Below, piece by piece: positions 54,353 through 63,623 of a stretch of 64,000 nt of DNA. The position numbers and the translations under genes are program-made. How positions within the stretch are numbered: position 1 is the first letter of the stretch; the number at the start of each line of letters is the position of its first letter. The notes beneath the pieces are model-generated. The model did not search any database. It saw only the letters and a program-made list of their open reading frames with translations, and was not told the DNA's origin. Source of the stretch: SXVE01 sp036388895 (GTDB lineage Bacteria; Acidobacteriota; Blastocatellia; Pyrinomonadales; Pyrinomonadaceae); NCBI GenBank assembly GCA_036388895.1, contig DASVQY010000075.1, positions 1-64,000 of the forward strand, in the 5' to 3' direction.

Positions 54353-55078
54353 ATGCGCAGATTTTACGCTACGCCGACACAGTTTAGTGACAAATTCATC
54401 TCGCTCGAGGCAGACGAAACGCGCCATTTGCGCGAAGTTTTGCGTTTGCGCGAAGGCGCGTGCGTGCAAATTTTTGACGGCGAAGGCAGAGAATTTTTGT
54501 GCATAATCGAGAAAATAAATAAGAAGGAAACGCGTCTCGAAATTCAGCGGGAAATTGCGCCGCCCGCGCCCGAATCGGATTTACATTTAACTCTGGCAGT
54601 ATCGCTTTTGAAGGGAGAAAAATTCGATACGGTCGTGCAGAAAGCGGTCGAATTAGGCGTGACCGCACTCGTTCCGCTTTTGACGAAACGCTGCGATATA
54701 AAAATTAAAGACGCGAAAGATGTCGAAAAAAGAACTGAAAGGTGGCGAAAAATCGCGCTTGAAGCCGCGAAGCAATCGGGACGAGCGAAACTGATGCGTA
54801 TCGAACCGCTTGCCGAGTTTGAAAATTACATTGAAACGGCGAGCGGCGCAAAAATATTATTCGCCGAACGCGGAGGCGAGAAATTTTCGCAAATCGAAGC
54901 GGGAAGGGAGATTACTGCGATAACGGGCGCTGAGGGCGGCTGGGAAGATTCCGAGATTGAAGCGGCGCGCGCGCGAAATGTTCGGGTAGTGACTTTCGGT
55001 GGCAGAATTCTCCGGGCAGAAACGGCGGCAATTACCGTTGCGGGAATTTTACAGAATCGCTTCGGCGATTTGAATTAA
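54353..55078 (+). CDS. rsmE: 16S rRNA m3U1498 methyltransferase RsmE
   Basis: A 241-residue SPOUT methyltransferase. An N-terminal PUA-like domain (MRRFYAT, HLREVLRLREG) precedes the SPOUT fold. GAEGGWEDSEI at about 191-201 and GGRILRAETAAI at about 215-226 form the knotted SAM site. It methylates U1498 in the decoding region of 16S rRNA. Motif match is complete. Confidence 0.95.
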   Translation: MRRFYATPTQFSDKFISLEADETRHLREVLRLREGACVQIFDGEGREFLCIIEKINKKETRLEIQREIAPPAPESDLHLTLAVSLLKGEKFDTVVQKAVELGVTALVPLLTKRCDIKIKDAKDVEKRTERWRKIALEAAKQSGRAKLMRIEPLAEFENYIETASGAKILFAERGGEKFSQIEAGREITAITGAEGGWEDSEIEAARARNVRVVTFGGRILRAETAAITVAGILQNRFGDLN

Positions 55079-55081
55079 AGG

Positions 55082-55135
55082 CAATAAAAAAGCCCGAATA
55101 AACTGTTACATCATTCGAGGCTTTTTATTGTTTTT
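55082..55135. terminator. Bidirectional terminator between rsmE and the minus-strand gene
   Basis: CAATAAAAAAGCCCGAAT (55082-55099) and ATTCGAGGCTTTTTATTG (55113-55130) pair with a few mismatches, with T tracts on both sides. Confidence 0.75.
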
Positions 55136-55156
55136 ACTCTCGTGCTTTTTCGTATT

Positions 55157-55717
55157 TTATTGTTCGTTTGTTTTTGCCGTCGCTTTCGCTCGCACATAAG
55201 CGTCGCCGCGTTTCGTCAGATTAGCTTTTTCGCCGAGCGTATCAATAACCGCTTCGCGTATCTGGTCGTTTTCGATCTTAAAACTTGTCACGCCTCTCGC
55301 TTCGACAGCGGAGTCGGAATAATGAATCACCAAATAACGACGCTTTTCGCGAATCAAACCGGCAAGTCCGGCTCCGGGAAGCGGAATCACGCTGATTGCC
55401 GTTCCAGCCGCCGAGCGCACTGATTTTTTACCGGTGTAAACCGAAAGCATCGCGTCATAAGCAATTGAAAATTTTTCTTTTTGATCTTCGCCGAAAAAAA
55501 CGAGCCTTTCGTTCGCGTCGTCAAACTTGAGCGTGCCTTCGAGTTTTTTATCGAATCCAATCATTCCGCCTTCGTATTTCGCCTGAAACGATTCGGGAAC
55601 GATTGTTCGCGGCGCGGTTTTCGGAGTTTGCATATTTTCCGCCGGTCTCGGCTGCGCGAAACCGAGTGAAGCGCCGGCGAGCAAACAAAATGCGAGTGAA
55701 AATAACAGTTTTTTCAT
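55157..55717 (-). CDS. Secreted hypothetical protein
   Basis: A 186-residue exported protein with a signal peptide (1-21, GASLGFAQ). FDKKLEGTLKFDDANERLVF and KEKFSIAYDAMLSVYTGKK suggest a PH-like beta domain, and GTAISVIPLPGAGLAGLIREK is a small-residue hairpin. It resembles bPH-type domains seen in other secreted proteins, but this is not certain. Function unknown. Confidence 0.75.
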   Translation of the reverse strand: MKKLLFSLAFCLLAGASLGFAQPRPAENMQTPKTAPRTIVPESFQAKYEGGMIGFDKKLEGTLKFDDANERLVFFGEDQKEKFSIAYDAMLSVYTGKKSVRSAAGTAISVIPLPGAGLAGLIREKRRYLVIHYSDSAVEARGVTSFKIENDQIREAVIDTLGEKANLTKRGDAYVRAKATAKTNEQ

Positions 55718-55818
55718 AGAACCTCTTTTATATTTTTCCGTTAAATATTCGAATCGAGAAGTAAACAGATTATTAAGGAAAACTTTTTAACCCAAAGTCC
55801 GAAATCTGAAATCCAAAT

Positions 55819-56409
55819 TTATAGACGCATTCCGCTCATTGTTCGTTGCCACGCCAGCGTTTGTTTCAGCACGCCGAGCCTTTGCCGGTCGGAATCCGAG
55901 CAGTCGAGGCTGAGTTGTTCGATTATTGATTCGAGAAGCGGAACGGCGAAAAGCCCGGCGTGAGCGACGATTTGCGAGTAATAATGAATTTGCAGACACT
56001 CGTTTTCGCCGGTGTGAAACTTTCTCACATCAGCGGCGTCAATTTTATAAACATCTTGTCCGGCGGGAACGACGCGGCGAGGAACACCGTGCAGAATCTT
56101 TTCCTCCGCGCCTTTTGTGCCGAGCAATAAAATACCGATTAAAAATCCCTGTTCGTTTAGATAATCCGGGCTGAAGCTGCCGAGTTCCGGCTTCGGCGAA
56201 AGACGCGGACCGAAACTCGCGTATTCGGGATTGACGAGCATCGAATTGTAAATTACGCCGATGATTTCTTCTTTTTCCAACGGCAAACAAACGAATTGAG
56301 CGAATCCGTAATCTTCAGCCGCCGGAGGCTCGTCAACGTCCAAACCGTCAACGACGCGTCCGACATAATCAATATGAGAATTTGAACTGACGATTTTCGC
56401 AATTTTCAT
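55819..56409 (-). CDS. HAS-barrel domain protein
   Basis: A 196-residue protein. Residues 1 to about 95 look like the HAS-barrel found at the start of HerA ATPases: MKIAKIVSSNSHIDYVGRVV, FAQFVCLPLEKEEIIGVIYN and EQGFLIGILLLG. The rest is helical. The ATPase domain (Walker A/B) is absent, so this is a free-standing barrel. It lies at the end of the NurA-containing cluster, 88 bp after the zinc-ribbon gene, with a palindrome between. It may be an adaptor that docks NurA onto a HerA-type ATPase encoded elsewhere. Confidence 0.6.
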   Translation of the reverse strand: MKIAKIVSSNSHIDYVGRVVDGLDVDEPPAAEDYGFAQFVCLPLEKEEIIGVIYNSMLVNPEYASFGPRLSPKPELGSFSPDYLNEQGFLIGILLLGTKGAEEKILHGVPRRVVPAGQDVYKIDAADVRKFHTGENECLQIHYYSQIVAHAGLFAVPLLESIIEQLSLDCSDSDRQRLGVLKQTLAWQRTMSGMRL

Positions 56410-56422
56410 AAAATTTTTGCTG

Positions 56423-56480
56423 CGAATAGCACGAATAGCACGAATTATATCTTATTTCTTATTCGTGCTATTCGTATAAT
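56423..56480. repeat. Palindromic repeat, copy 2
   Basis: ACGAATAGCACGAAT (56431-56445) and ATTCGTGCTATTCGT (56461-56475), a perfect 15-bp stem with a 15-nt loop; CGAATAGCA is doubled on the left. It shares the CACGAATAGCACGAAT core with the repeat at 63624. Confidence 0.75.
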
Positions 56481-56497
56481 CTATAACTGATTTTCAG

Positions 56498-57022
56498 CTA
56501 AATTCCTATGCCGATTTCGGGAATTTTGTACAAAAGCCACCAAAGAAAAATTTGAACGGCTAAAACGACGAAGCTCAAAACGAAACTGGCTGTGGCGAGC
56601 CTGCGCCCGCCAAGATGCGGGCGGCGAAGCGCGACGATGATGCCGAAACCGCCGACGAAAAATGTGAGAGGGACAAATAAAATTCCTAGATACGGCACGA
56701 ACGAGTAAACAAGGCACGCCCAGGCGGTCTGCGATACGGCGTTTTTATTTTCCTCGAACAAATTAATTATTTCTTCCTTTTTTTTCGGCTGAAGATCGAA
56801 ATTTCTTCCCTGCAAACGGTAAGATGCGCGCAGACGGTCGAGCGGTTCATAACCTTCGCGCAGATGTTTACCGCAAACCAGACAAAAACGGGCATTTTCG
56901 CGCCGCGCCGCCGCGCCGCACGCCGGACAATTCAAATTAACGGATGAATAACACGCAAAGGAGATTTCATTGCCGGTTAAATCGGGCATTTCATTCTCCG
57001 CTGTCTGTTTTCCGTATTCCAT
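56498..57022 (-). CDS. Zinc-ribbon membrane protein
   Basis: A 174-residue protein. CPACG and CLVCG form a zinc ribbon (about 32-53), followed by a helical linker and three membrane segments (about 96-118, 118-132 and 144-168) starting AWACLVYSFVPYLGILFVP. Start and stop overlap: the ATG at 57022 shares its A with the NurA stop (TAATG). It is part of the NurA cluster, and how a membrane zinc ribbon serves a nuclease is unknown. Confidence 0.8.
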   Translation of the reverse strand: MEYGKQTAENEMPDLTGNEISFACYSSVNLNCPACGAAARRENARFCLVCGKHLREGYEPLDRLRASYRLQGRNFDLQPKKKEEIINLFEENKNAVSQTAWACLVYSFVPYLGILFVPLTFFVGGFGIIVALRRPHLGGRRLATASFVLSFVVLAVQIFLWWLLYKIPEIGIGI

Positions 57023-58233
57023 TACCTTCTTCTGCCTTTGCTGGCGTTTTTACGCGAAACGCTAAAGTTTAGTTTTTCACGAACGGCAAAGTCTTGTAAA
57101 GCCCTAAGAAAAATTTCGCGGTCTCGAATTGTGATGACGGCGGTCTGATCAGCCGTTTCCAGCGCATACGGATAGCCCAACCCGATCACGCATTCGGCGC
57201 GAATCGTATCCAAAACTTCTTCCAGTAATCCCTGCTCGTAAATCCACGCAGGAACATCAATGCGAGCGGGCGCAGATTCGCCGGTCGTTTGCAGATAAGT
57301 GAAACCGACCAGCGATTTTCCGGTTTGCGGATCAATGAACGCATTTAATCCGCGCCGGTTTGAATAGCAAAAACAAGTTCTGTCGCCCCACGATTGCAGA
57401 ATTGGCGCAATTTCTTCGTTTCCCGCGTGAAGAATCGTCGAATCGTGAAGATTTTTCACGCCCGCGTCCGGTTTAGAAGAAAAAGTGTCGAGTAATGTCA
57501 ATAAATCTCGGGCGTAGCTGCGGTCAACATAGCCGATGATTGGAACTTCCGTGTCTTTGGAGAATTTGACCAGCTCGACTAATTTATTCGTGAAATTCTC
57601 CTGCATTCCCGTATCCGGGTGCGGAGTCGAAAGCAGAAGCGTTCCGTCATAAAAAGCGAGCGGCATTCGTTCGCCTCGTTCGCGCCAGCCGCGTTTCTTT
57701 TCCAGAAATTCTTTCGCCTTTTCGATTTCGGCTTCAAAGCGGAATTGACCGACTTTTGTTTCGGGAATCACAGGCTCGTCCTGCGAAAGCAGCTTTTCCG
57801 GCGAAAGCACGAAGAATTTCGCATTTTTCTCGTAGCTGAATTCGCTGTTGTGCGGATTCTCAAACCAGCCGATTTGTATCGCCGCAATCGGCAGAGAAGT
57901 TTCTTTTTCAGCGTAAAGCTGGCTTCCGTCAGCCGCAAAAGTCGTCCGGTTTCGCAGAATTTCCGCTGCCCATCCGCGCGCCTGCTCGTGATTGCTCCAG
58001 CTACGCTCAAAAGAAAACGCAAAGGATATTTGGTTGTCTATTTCATCCGCCGGAATCGCGCCGACATTTTCCGCATGCGATAATTTACGAATGATTTCGG
58101 CGCAATTGAGCTTTTCGATTTCGCGCAGTGCGTTCAAATAAAAATCTAAATCCTTCGCCTGTCCGCGCACGTAATTTTGAAAATCTTCGCGCTGATTGGT
58201 TAGTTCTCCCGTGAGCAATTCTCTGTAAAGCAT
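57022..58233 (-). CDS. nurA: NurA domain nuclease
   Basis: A 403-residue protein with the NurA fold: ADGSQLY with D102, AFYDGTLL with D196, GYVDRSYARDL, and ALETADQTAVITIRDRE near the end. NurA is a 5'-3' DNA exonuclease and endonuclease of the RNase-H-like type which, with the HerA ATPase, resects DNA ends in archaea; bacterial homologues are linked to repair or phage defence. The stop is in a TAATG overlap with the next gene, and the start lies 12 bp after the VWA gene, so all are one operon. Confidence 0.8.
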   Translation of the reverse strand: MLYRELLTGELTNQREDFQNYVRGQAKDLDFYLNALREIEKLNCAEIIRKLSHAENVGAIPADEIDNQISFAFSFERSWSNHEQARGWAAEILRNRTTFAADGSQLYAEKETSLPIAAIQIGWFENPHNSEFSYEKNAKFFVLSPEKLLSQDEPVIPETKVGQFRFEAEIEKAKEFLEKKRGWRERGERMPLAFYDGTLLLSTPHPDTGMQENFTNKLVELVKFSKDTEVPIIGYVDRSYARDLLTLLDTFSSKPDAGVKNLHDSTILHAGNEEIAPILQSWGDRTCFCYSNRRGLNAFIDPQTGKSLVGFTYLQTTGESAPARIDVPAWIYEQGLLEEVLDTIRAECVIGLGYPYALETADQTAVITIRDREIFLRALQDFAVREKLNFSVSRKNASKGRRR

Positions 58234-58245
58234 TTATTTTTTCTG

Positions 58246-59574
58246 CTATTTTACTCTGCTGGTTCGGCGTTTCATAAAATCCATTAAAACGAATTCGGTT
58301 AAATTGTTCGGATTGGCGAAATACGCTTTTCCGCGCGTCATCGCCGACATTTGTTTGACGAACTCGACCAGATAATAATCGCTAGCCAGCATAAACGTGT
58401 TAATCATAATGCCGGATTTGCGGCACGCCTGAACTTCTTTGAAAGTTTCCGCCATCACGAACGGATCGTTGCCCATCGAGTTTTTGTAGAGCATTTTCTT
58501 TTCGCCCTTCGCTCTTTGCGAGTATTTTCGATGATTGTAAAAGGCGGCGTTCGAAGGCTCGATGAAAGCGGCGGTCGGTTTTCCGTCCGTGACCATCACG
58601 ATTTGCTTCATATCTTTGCGCTGCGCGTTCAAGATTCTTCGCGCCAATTTCAAACCTTCCGCCGTGTTCGTGTGATACGGTCCGACCTGCGTCGTGGCGA
58701 GTTTGGCGAGCGGCAATTCTTCGGCATCGTCGTGGAAAAGCACGATTTTTAAGGAATCGCCAGGATATTGCGTGCGAATCAAGTGCGCCAGAGCGAGCGC
58801 GACTTTTTTCGCGGGCGTGAAACGATCTTCCCCGTAAAGAATCATCGAATGCGAGCAGTCGAGCATTACAACGGTCGCGCACGACGAACTGTAATCCTGC
58901 TGGTGAACGTATAAATCTTTGTATTCGAGATTGAGCGGAACGCCCAAGCCTTCGCGCGTAATCGCGCTCAAAAGCGTCGCGTTTACGTCCAGATTTATCG
59001 TGTCGCCGAATTCGTATTGTTTGGAACTTAACGCGGCTTCGACGCCGGTGTCCAAATGTTGCGTGTCGTGTCTGCCGATAGAAGATTTGCCGACGCTTCC
59101 GAGAAGTTTTTGCAGAGTTTTGTAGCCGAGAAAATCCAAGCCTTTTTCCGTCACTTCAAATTTGACGTTGCGCGGCGTCGGCTGCCCGATTTCGCCTTTT
59201 CCCTTGCCGTTTTGTTGTCGCTGCGCCTGCGGCTGTTCGGCTTCTTTCAGATTCAAATAACCTTCTTCGACTAATCTTTCGATAAGCTGATTGATTAATT
59301 CTTCGAGCAAAGAGCCTTTGAATTTGCCTTCGTTTTCCGCGAGCATTTCCTGGATTTGCTGTTCGCTCAGCAAACCTTGTTCGAGAAGTGCCTGCAAAAG
59401 CGCCTGGCGCAGCGCGTCGAGCGAGTCGTCCGGCTCGTTTCGCTGCCGCGACCAGTAATAATCTTCGTTGTAGCCGGAATCGAGCAGCGAATCCGAAAGC
59501 GATTGCATTAAATCGCCGAGATTGACATTGCTTACGTCAAAGCCCTTGAATTTTGAATAGCGTATAAACTTCAT
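58246..59574 (-). CDS. VWA domain protein of the NurA cluster
   Basis: A 442-residue cytoplasmic protein. An acidic/Gln-rich N-terminal part (QALLEQGLLSEQQIQEMLAE) and a linker lead to a VWA domain from about 230, with MIDAS DCSHS at 239-243 and MVTDGKPTA at about 320. It is of the type that partners a MoxR AAA+ ATPase (CoxE or BatA related), but no MoxR gene is in the window. The cytoplasmic VWA contrasts with the exported VIT-VWA proteins. First gene of the minus-strand operon; AGGAAG precedes the ATG. Confidence 0.85.
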   Translation of the reverse strand: MKFIRYSKFKGFDVSNVNLGDLMQSLSDSLLDSGYNEDYYWSRQRNEPDDSLDALRQALLQALLEQGLLSEQQIQEMLAENEGKFKGSLLEELINQLIERLVEEGYLNLKEAEQPQAQRQQNGKGKGEIGQPTPRNVKFEVTEKGLDFLGYKTLQKLLGSVGKSSIGRHDTQHLDTGVEAALSSKQYEFGDTINLDVNATLLSAITREGLGVPLNLEYKDLYVHQQDYSSSCATVVMLDCSHSMILYGEDRFTPAKKVALALAHLIRTQYPGDSLKIVLFHDDAEELPLAKLATTQVGPYHTNTAEGLKLARRILNAQRKDMKQIVMVTDGKPTAAFIEPSNAAFYNHRKYSQRAKGEKKMLYKNSMGNDPFVMAETFKEVQACRKSGIMINTFMLASDYYLVEFVKQMSAMTRGKAYFANPNNLTEFVLMDFMKRRTSRVK

Positions 59575-59738
59575 TTTCTTTAAAACTTCCTTGCAACCGG
59601 CGAAAATGGTTTGCCATCTGAACAGTCACTCATTTATATTTAGAGTAACAGTTTTAGTTAAAAAAACTCTCTCTCCAAAACTTAACACATTTCTCTCTCC
59701 GATTTGAAATTTAAAAAAATAAGGAAGGATTTTGGAAT

Positions 59739-60116
59739 ATGAAAAAGTTTTTAGTTGGATTAGTAATGATGTTGGTGTTTGCCGTCGGACTTCCGCTGTC
59801 AGTCGAAGCTCACAACGGCTGCCCGCGACACAGAGTGCGTAAATCTTCGTATGGCAGAAGTTACGCGAGAACTAACAGGTCTTATGCGCCTAGATATTAC
59901 TCGCCGGCTTATGCAACGCGCGGATATTCTTACCAGCGTCCGAGTTTTTATCGTCGTCATCGCAACTTGATTAATTTAGGTCTCGCAACTGGCGGCGGCG
60001 CTTTGATCGGCGCCCTTCTCGGGGGCAAGCGAGGCGCATTAATCGGTACCGCAATCGGTGCCGGAAGCGGCGCTGTTTACACCTACGGCATCAACAAGAA
60101 AAGACGCCGTTACTAA
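59739..60116 (+). CDS. Small exported protein with glycine zipper
   Basis: A 125-residue protein with a signal peptide (1-24), a Tyr/Arg/Ser-rich middle (SYGRSYARTNRSYAP), and a glycine-zipper segment (GLATGGGALIGALLGGKRG, GTAIGAGSGAVYTYG) near the C-terminus. Such segments insert in the outer membrane as helical hairpins. No known function. AAGGAAGG lies upstream of the ATG. A clear terminator follows. Confidence 0.8.
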   Translation: MKKFLVGLVMMLVFAVGLPLSVEAHNGCPRHRVRKSSYGRSYARTNRSYAPRYYSPAYATRGYSYQRPSFYRRHRNLINLGLATGGGALIGALLGGKRGALIGTAIGAGSGAVYTYGINKKRRRY

Positions 60117-60135
60117 AACTCAGGTAAATAGGATT

Positions 60136-60178
60136 AGAAGCTGTTTCGGAAATTTCTTTCCGGGCAGCTTCTTTTTAT
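60136..60178 (+). terminator. Intrinsic terminator
   Basis: AGAAGCTGTTTCGGAAA (60136-60152) and TTTCCGGGCAGCTTCT (60157-60172) form a long stem followed by TTTTATTG. Confidence 0.8.
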
Positions 60179-60241
60179 TGCAAGAATATTTTTCAATCTT
60201 AATATGTATTTTTCTTAAAGTTAAAAAATAATTTTTTACTT

Positions 60242-62572
60242 TCAATAAGCCCTCGTCAAATCAATTCCGGTGTAGTAATGCTGCAAAATCGCGTCGTATT
60301 TTAATCCCATTTTGCCGAGTCCGTAAGCGCCGTATTGACACATTCCGACGCCGTGTCCCCAGCCGCGTCCGGTGAATGAATAGGAAATTACCCGTCCTGA
60401 AGAATCGTATCTTTTATTTAAGGCGAAAAGCTGTTCTTTTAGCCGCAGAGCCGAACGAATCTTACCGCCTTTTAGTGATTTGATGCCGTTCGAGCCGACG
60501 ATTTCCAGTTCGGTCGGTCGGCGTGAAAAGCCGGTTCGTACAATATTGACGTTGTAAAGAGTGCCGATTCCGCGCACATAACGTGAAAGACGAGATTGAA
60601 CGGCGGAAGCCGGAAGGCTTACGTTCCAGAGCGTGAACGGAGACATTTTTTCGGCTGTTGCGGTCGTTTCCGCCGGTTTGATTTCGAGATAAATGACCGC
60701 ACCCGTCCCGTCTGTTTGAAAGTTTACCGTTTCGCCGCCGATTAACGCCGATTCTTTAACCGGATAAAATCTTTCGCCGAACTGCCGGAGAAGAAAAACG
60801 TCGGGTCGAACTGTTAACTTGCGATTCGTTTTGCCGCTTTTAAGGATCAGACTGCCGTCTTCGCTCGATTGCGTCGTGCCGGTTTGCAGCGCGGGCGTCC
60901 ATTTCTTTTTCGTGTAAATCTGTTCGATCAGACGCAGCATTTTGGCACGTGAAAAAGGCTTTTGCGGCTTTAGAGTCAAATCGGGATAAACCCTGAAATA
61001 ACCGTCTCGCAATAAAATCGCGATGTCGGCGCGGCGCTCTTTCGGAATTTCCGCCGCGTCGTCGAACGAAAGCTGGTAGTTAATGTCGGCTTCGGAAAGA
61101 AGCGTATCGGCGTAAGCGTCGCCGTAGATCATCTGAGCCAAAACTCGCGCGAGCTCCGCAGGCTTCGCCGTTTCCTTGTTCACGTTCGGATAAGTTTTGC
61201 CGAATTTTACGGCTAATTGATTGAGCCAATTGGAAATCTCGCTTTGCGTCGGTGTATCTTCGAACCAATCGTCGGTCATCTGCGGCGTTGAAAGCTGAAA
61301 ACCGTTGACGGCGAGCAGAGACATCAAGCGAACGAGTTCCAGATTCTGTTCGTCGCGCAATTTCGCGGGAATTCTGACGGTTTTTATCAGAAAAGGCTCG
61401 AAGTGCCGATGTCCTTCGAGCGAGCATTCGACGCCGCGAAGGTATGGTTCGTTGAAATCGAAAATGTTTTCCGAATTTTCCGTTCTACCGCCGCACGTCG
61501 AAGTGTAAAGCGCGTTTATCGGTTTGCCTTTATAAGTCGCGACAATGCCGCGCGTTTGCATTACGGCTTGCGTTCCCATCGAAGTCTCCGCCGAAACGCC
61601 GCCGTAAACCTGCGAGCGAATCGTCGGAAGCAAGTCGAAACCTTGATTGCCGAAACCGTTCGCGTTCGCAACGGCATAAGTTCGCGCCGCGACCGCCTGC
61701 GCTTTTTGCGCTTCGAGCGACGGCAAACTCAGCTCGCTCGGAACGACTCCGAGCAGATAATCTTCGAGCGGAACGACGTTGACGACCGTCAAACTGCCGC
61801 GCGAATTAACGAAAACTTCGATTTTTCCGCGATACGCCTTGCCGTTCATCCGAACCGGAACAACGCGTTCGTTGAATGAACCGAAGGCGACTGATTTTAA
61901 CGACGAAAATTTCGCTGTCGGGCTTGCGCCGTTGACGATTACTTCGCGCAAATTCGTATCAATCGGCGCATTCACGGGCTGCGAAGAAGCCGTTGGTTTT
62001 ATCAAACTGCGAACTTCGGATTTTCCGCCTTGGTTTAACTGTTGAGAAAGCGCAACCGCGTCCTGCGACGGTTGCGCTTTCTTTTCGGTAACGATAACGA
62101 CATCCGCAAAGCCTTTGTCGGCTAAATCGAGCTTGTAATCGTTCGCTTCTTCGATGGTTACTTTCGTGTCGCCTACTATAACGCGCCACGTATTCGGCTG
62201 CGTGCCGAACGACACGGAAGTTTTTTCGCCGGTCGCTTCACGAATATCCTTCGCCAAGTTGTCGGCATCAATCTGACTTTCTATATTCGGAATTTCAAAA
62301 CGGTAAATTTCGATTTCCGGCGGACGGTACGAACGCGCCGAAACAGCAACGCGATTCGTCGCGAGCAATTTGTTCGGTTCGTCGGGGCTAACAGCAACGA
62401 GCTGCGAATCTGTCGTCGTAATTGCTACGCTCGAAGCATTAGTCGCCAAACCGATTCGTACCATCGGCTCGTTTGCCAGATAAAAATACTCGGCTTTGAC
62501 GAGAGTAACACCTGAAATATTTATTAAAATGAAGAGAAAAAAAGCGAACAACAATCGGGGGCGTAACAACAT
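60242..62572 (-). CDS. SpoIID/LytB domain protein
   Basis: A 776-residue exported protein (signal about 5-25). An N-terminal part of SPOR/PEGA-like beta structure precedes the SpoIID core: VVPLEDYLLGVVPSEL with the catalytic-type glutamates, AQAVAARTYA and TSTCGGRTEN. After a long insertion of about 250 residues with an SLH-like piece (GYFRVYPDLTLKPQKPFSR) the core resumes and ends in GRGWGHGVGMCQYGAYG. SpoIID cuts glycan strands without stem peptides; non-sporulating relatives act in cell-wall remodelling. A GTG at 62590 opens the frame slightly earlier. Convergent with the zipper gene. Confidence 0.9.
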   Translation of the reverse strand: MLLRPRLLFAFFLFILINISGVTLVKAEYFYLANEPMVRIGLATNASSVAITTTDSQLVAVSPDEPNKLLATNRVAVSARSYRPPEIEIYRFEIPNIESQIDADNLAKDIREATGEKTSVSFGTQPNTWRVIVGDTKVTIEEANDYKLDLADKGFADVVIVTEKKAQPSQDAVALSQQLNQGGKSEVRSLIKPTASSQPVNAPIDTNLREVIVNGASPTAKFSSLKSVAFGSFNERVVPVRMNGKAYRGKIEVFVNSRGSLTVVNVVPLEDYLLGVVPSELSLPSLEAQKAQAVAARTYAVANANGFGNQGFDLLPTIRSQVYGGVSAETSMGTQAVMQTRGIVATYKGKPINALYTSTCGGRTENSENIFDFNEPYLRGVECSLEGHRHFEPFLIKTVRIPAKLRDEQNLELVRLMSLLAVNGFQLSTPQMTDDWFEDTPTQSEISNWLNQLAVKFGKTYPNVNKETAKPAELARVLAQMIYGDAYADTLLSEADINYQLSFDDAAEIPKERRADIAILLRDGYFRVYPDLTLKPQKPFSRAKMLRLIEQIYTKKKWTPALQTGTTQSSEDGSLILKSGKTNRKLTVRPDVFLLRQFGERFYPVKESALIGGETVNFQTDGTGAVIYLEIKPAETTATAEKMSPFTLWNVSLPASAVQSRLSRYVRGIGTLYNVNIVRTGFSRRPTELEIVGSNGIKSLKGGKIRSALRLKEQLFALNKRYDSSGRVISYSFTGRGWGHGVGMCQYGAYGLGKMGLKYDAILQHYYTGIDLTRAY

Positions 62573-62709
62573 AATGGTAAATTCTATCACAAAGAAAAAG
62601 TGATTTAGAGAGAAAATTTTTAACAGAAGACCGAGAATTGCAAACTAAGTTTTTTGTTTGTTTCACCGATTTTAAGTAAGTTTTTTATTTACAGTTTATT
62701 CCACCGATT

Positions 62710-63612
62710 TTAAGTCAGCCATTCGGTTTGCAGTTTTGCGATTGCGATTTCTTTGTGCTTGGCTTCGACTTCAATCCACGGCGCAAAGCGAAAAACTTCG
62801 GGCATTGTGACAATCAAATCGTGATGTGCGCGGTCGCCGAAACGTTCGCGCCCGTTTGAGATGTGTACCATTTGATTTTCCGGGTTCGCCCAGGTTTCGC
62901 GCGCCGCCCAGAACGCTTTTTCTATTGATTCGTTGTTGTAATCTTCCAAATTTTCGTGGCAAATGTGATGATGCGCGTCGAAAACCATCGGAACTTCGGC
63001 GCGACGGCAGATGTCGAGAATTTCGTCCGAACTGTACGTGTATTCGTCGTTTTCCAGAACGATGCGCGAGCGGATCTCTTCGGGTAATTTGCCGATATTT
63101 TCGACTAATTTATCGGCGCGGTCGGATTTTCCGCCGTGAATCGTCATCGCCGCCCATTCCGAACGCGGCTGTTTTAACAAATCCATCGTTCTCGCGTGCA
63201 TTTTCAAGATTTTGACGCTGTTTTCGACAACCGTGTCGGAATCGGAATTTAAAACGACGAACTGATCCGGGTGAAGAACGAGCCGCAAACCGTTTTCGAG
63301 CGCGTTCATGCCGATTTCAGCCAAAGTTTCCGTGAATTCGTCTAAAACTTTTGCTCCCATCGCTTCGTCGGAAAACGGAAAAAGATTCGAAGTCATCCGG
63401 TAAAGTTTGATGTCGTTTTTCAGACAAAACACAACGGCTTTTTTCAAACGTTCGATGTTTTCGGTATAAATCGAGCGCAGTTTTTCGATTTGCGCCGTGT
63501 CGTCAAGCGAGAGAAGAGTTTTGCGAGTGACCGTCTTAAAGCGCACTTCTTCGGAATGCGTAATGCAAACCAGCCCGAGATTGTTTTTAACGCATTGAGT
63601 TTCCGCTTTCAT
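62710..63612 (-). CDS. uvsE: UV DNA damage endonuclease
   Basis: A 300-residue UVDE-family protein with a TIM-barrel and metal site. NDIKLYRMTSNLFPFSD, LRLVLHPDQFVVLNS, MTIHGGKSDRADKLV, IVLENDEYTYS and FDAHHHICH carry the conserved His, Asp and Glu ligands of the tri-metal centre. It nicks DNA 5' of UV photoproducts and some other lesions. The match covers the entire length. Flanked by a palindromic repeat upstream. Confidence 0.95.
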   Translation of the reverse strand: MKAETQCVKNNLGLVCITHSEEVRFKTVTRKTLLSLDDTAQIEKLRSIYTENIERLKKAVVFCLKNDIKLYRMTSNLFPFSDEAMGAKVLDEFTETLAEIGMNALENGLRLVLHPDQFVVLNSDSDTVVENSVKILKMHARTMDLLKQPRSEWAAMTIHGGKSDRADKLVENIGKLPEEIRSRIVLENDEYTYSSDEILDICRRAEVPMVFDAHHHICHENLEDYNNESIEKAFWAARETWANPENQMVHISNGRERFGDRAHHDLIVTMPEVFRFAPWIEVEAKHKEIAIAKLQTEWLT

Positions 63613-63623
63613 AAGAATATTTT

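Noticed and set aside
60242..62572. SpoIID as evidence of sporulation
   Set aside because: No other sporulation gene is present; SpoIID/LytB and SpoIIE domains are common in non-sporulating bacteria.
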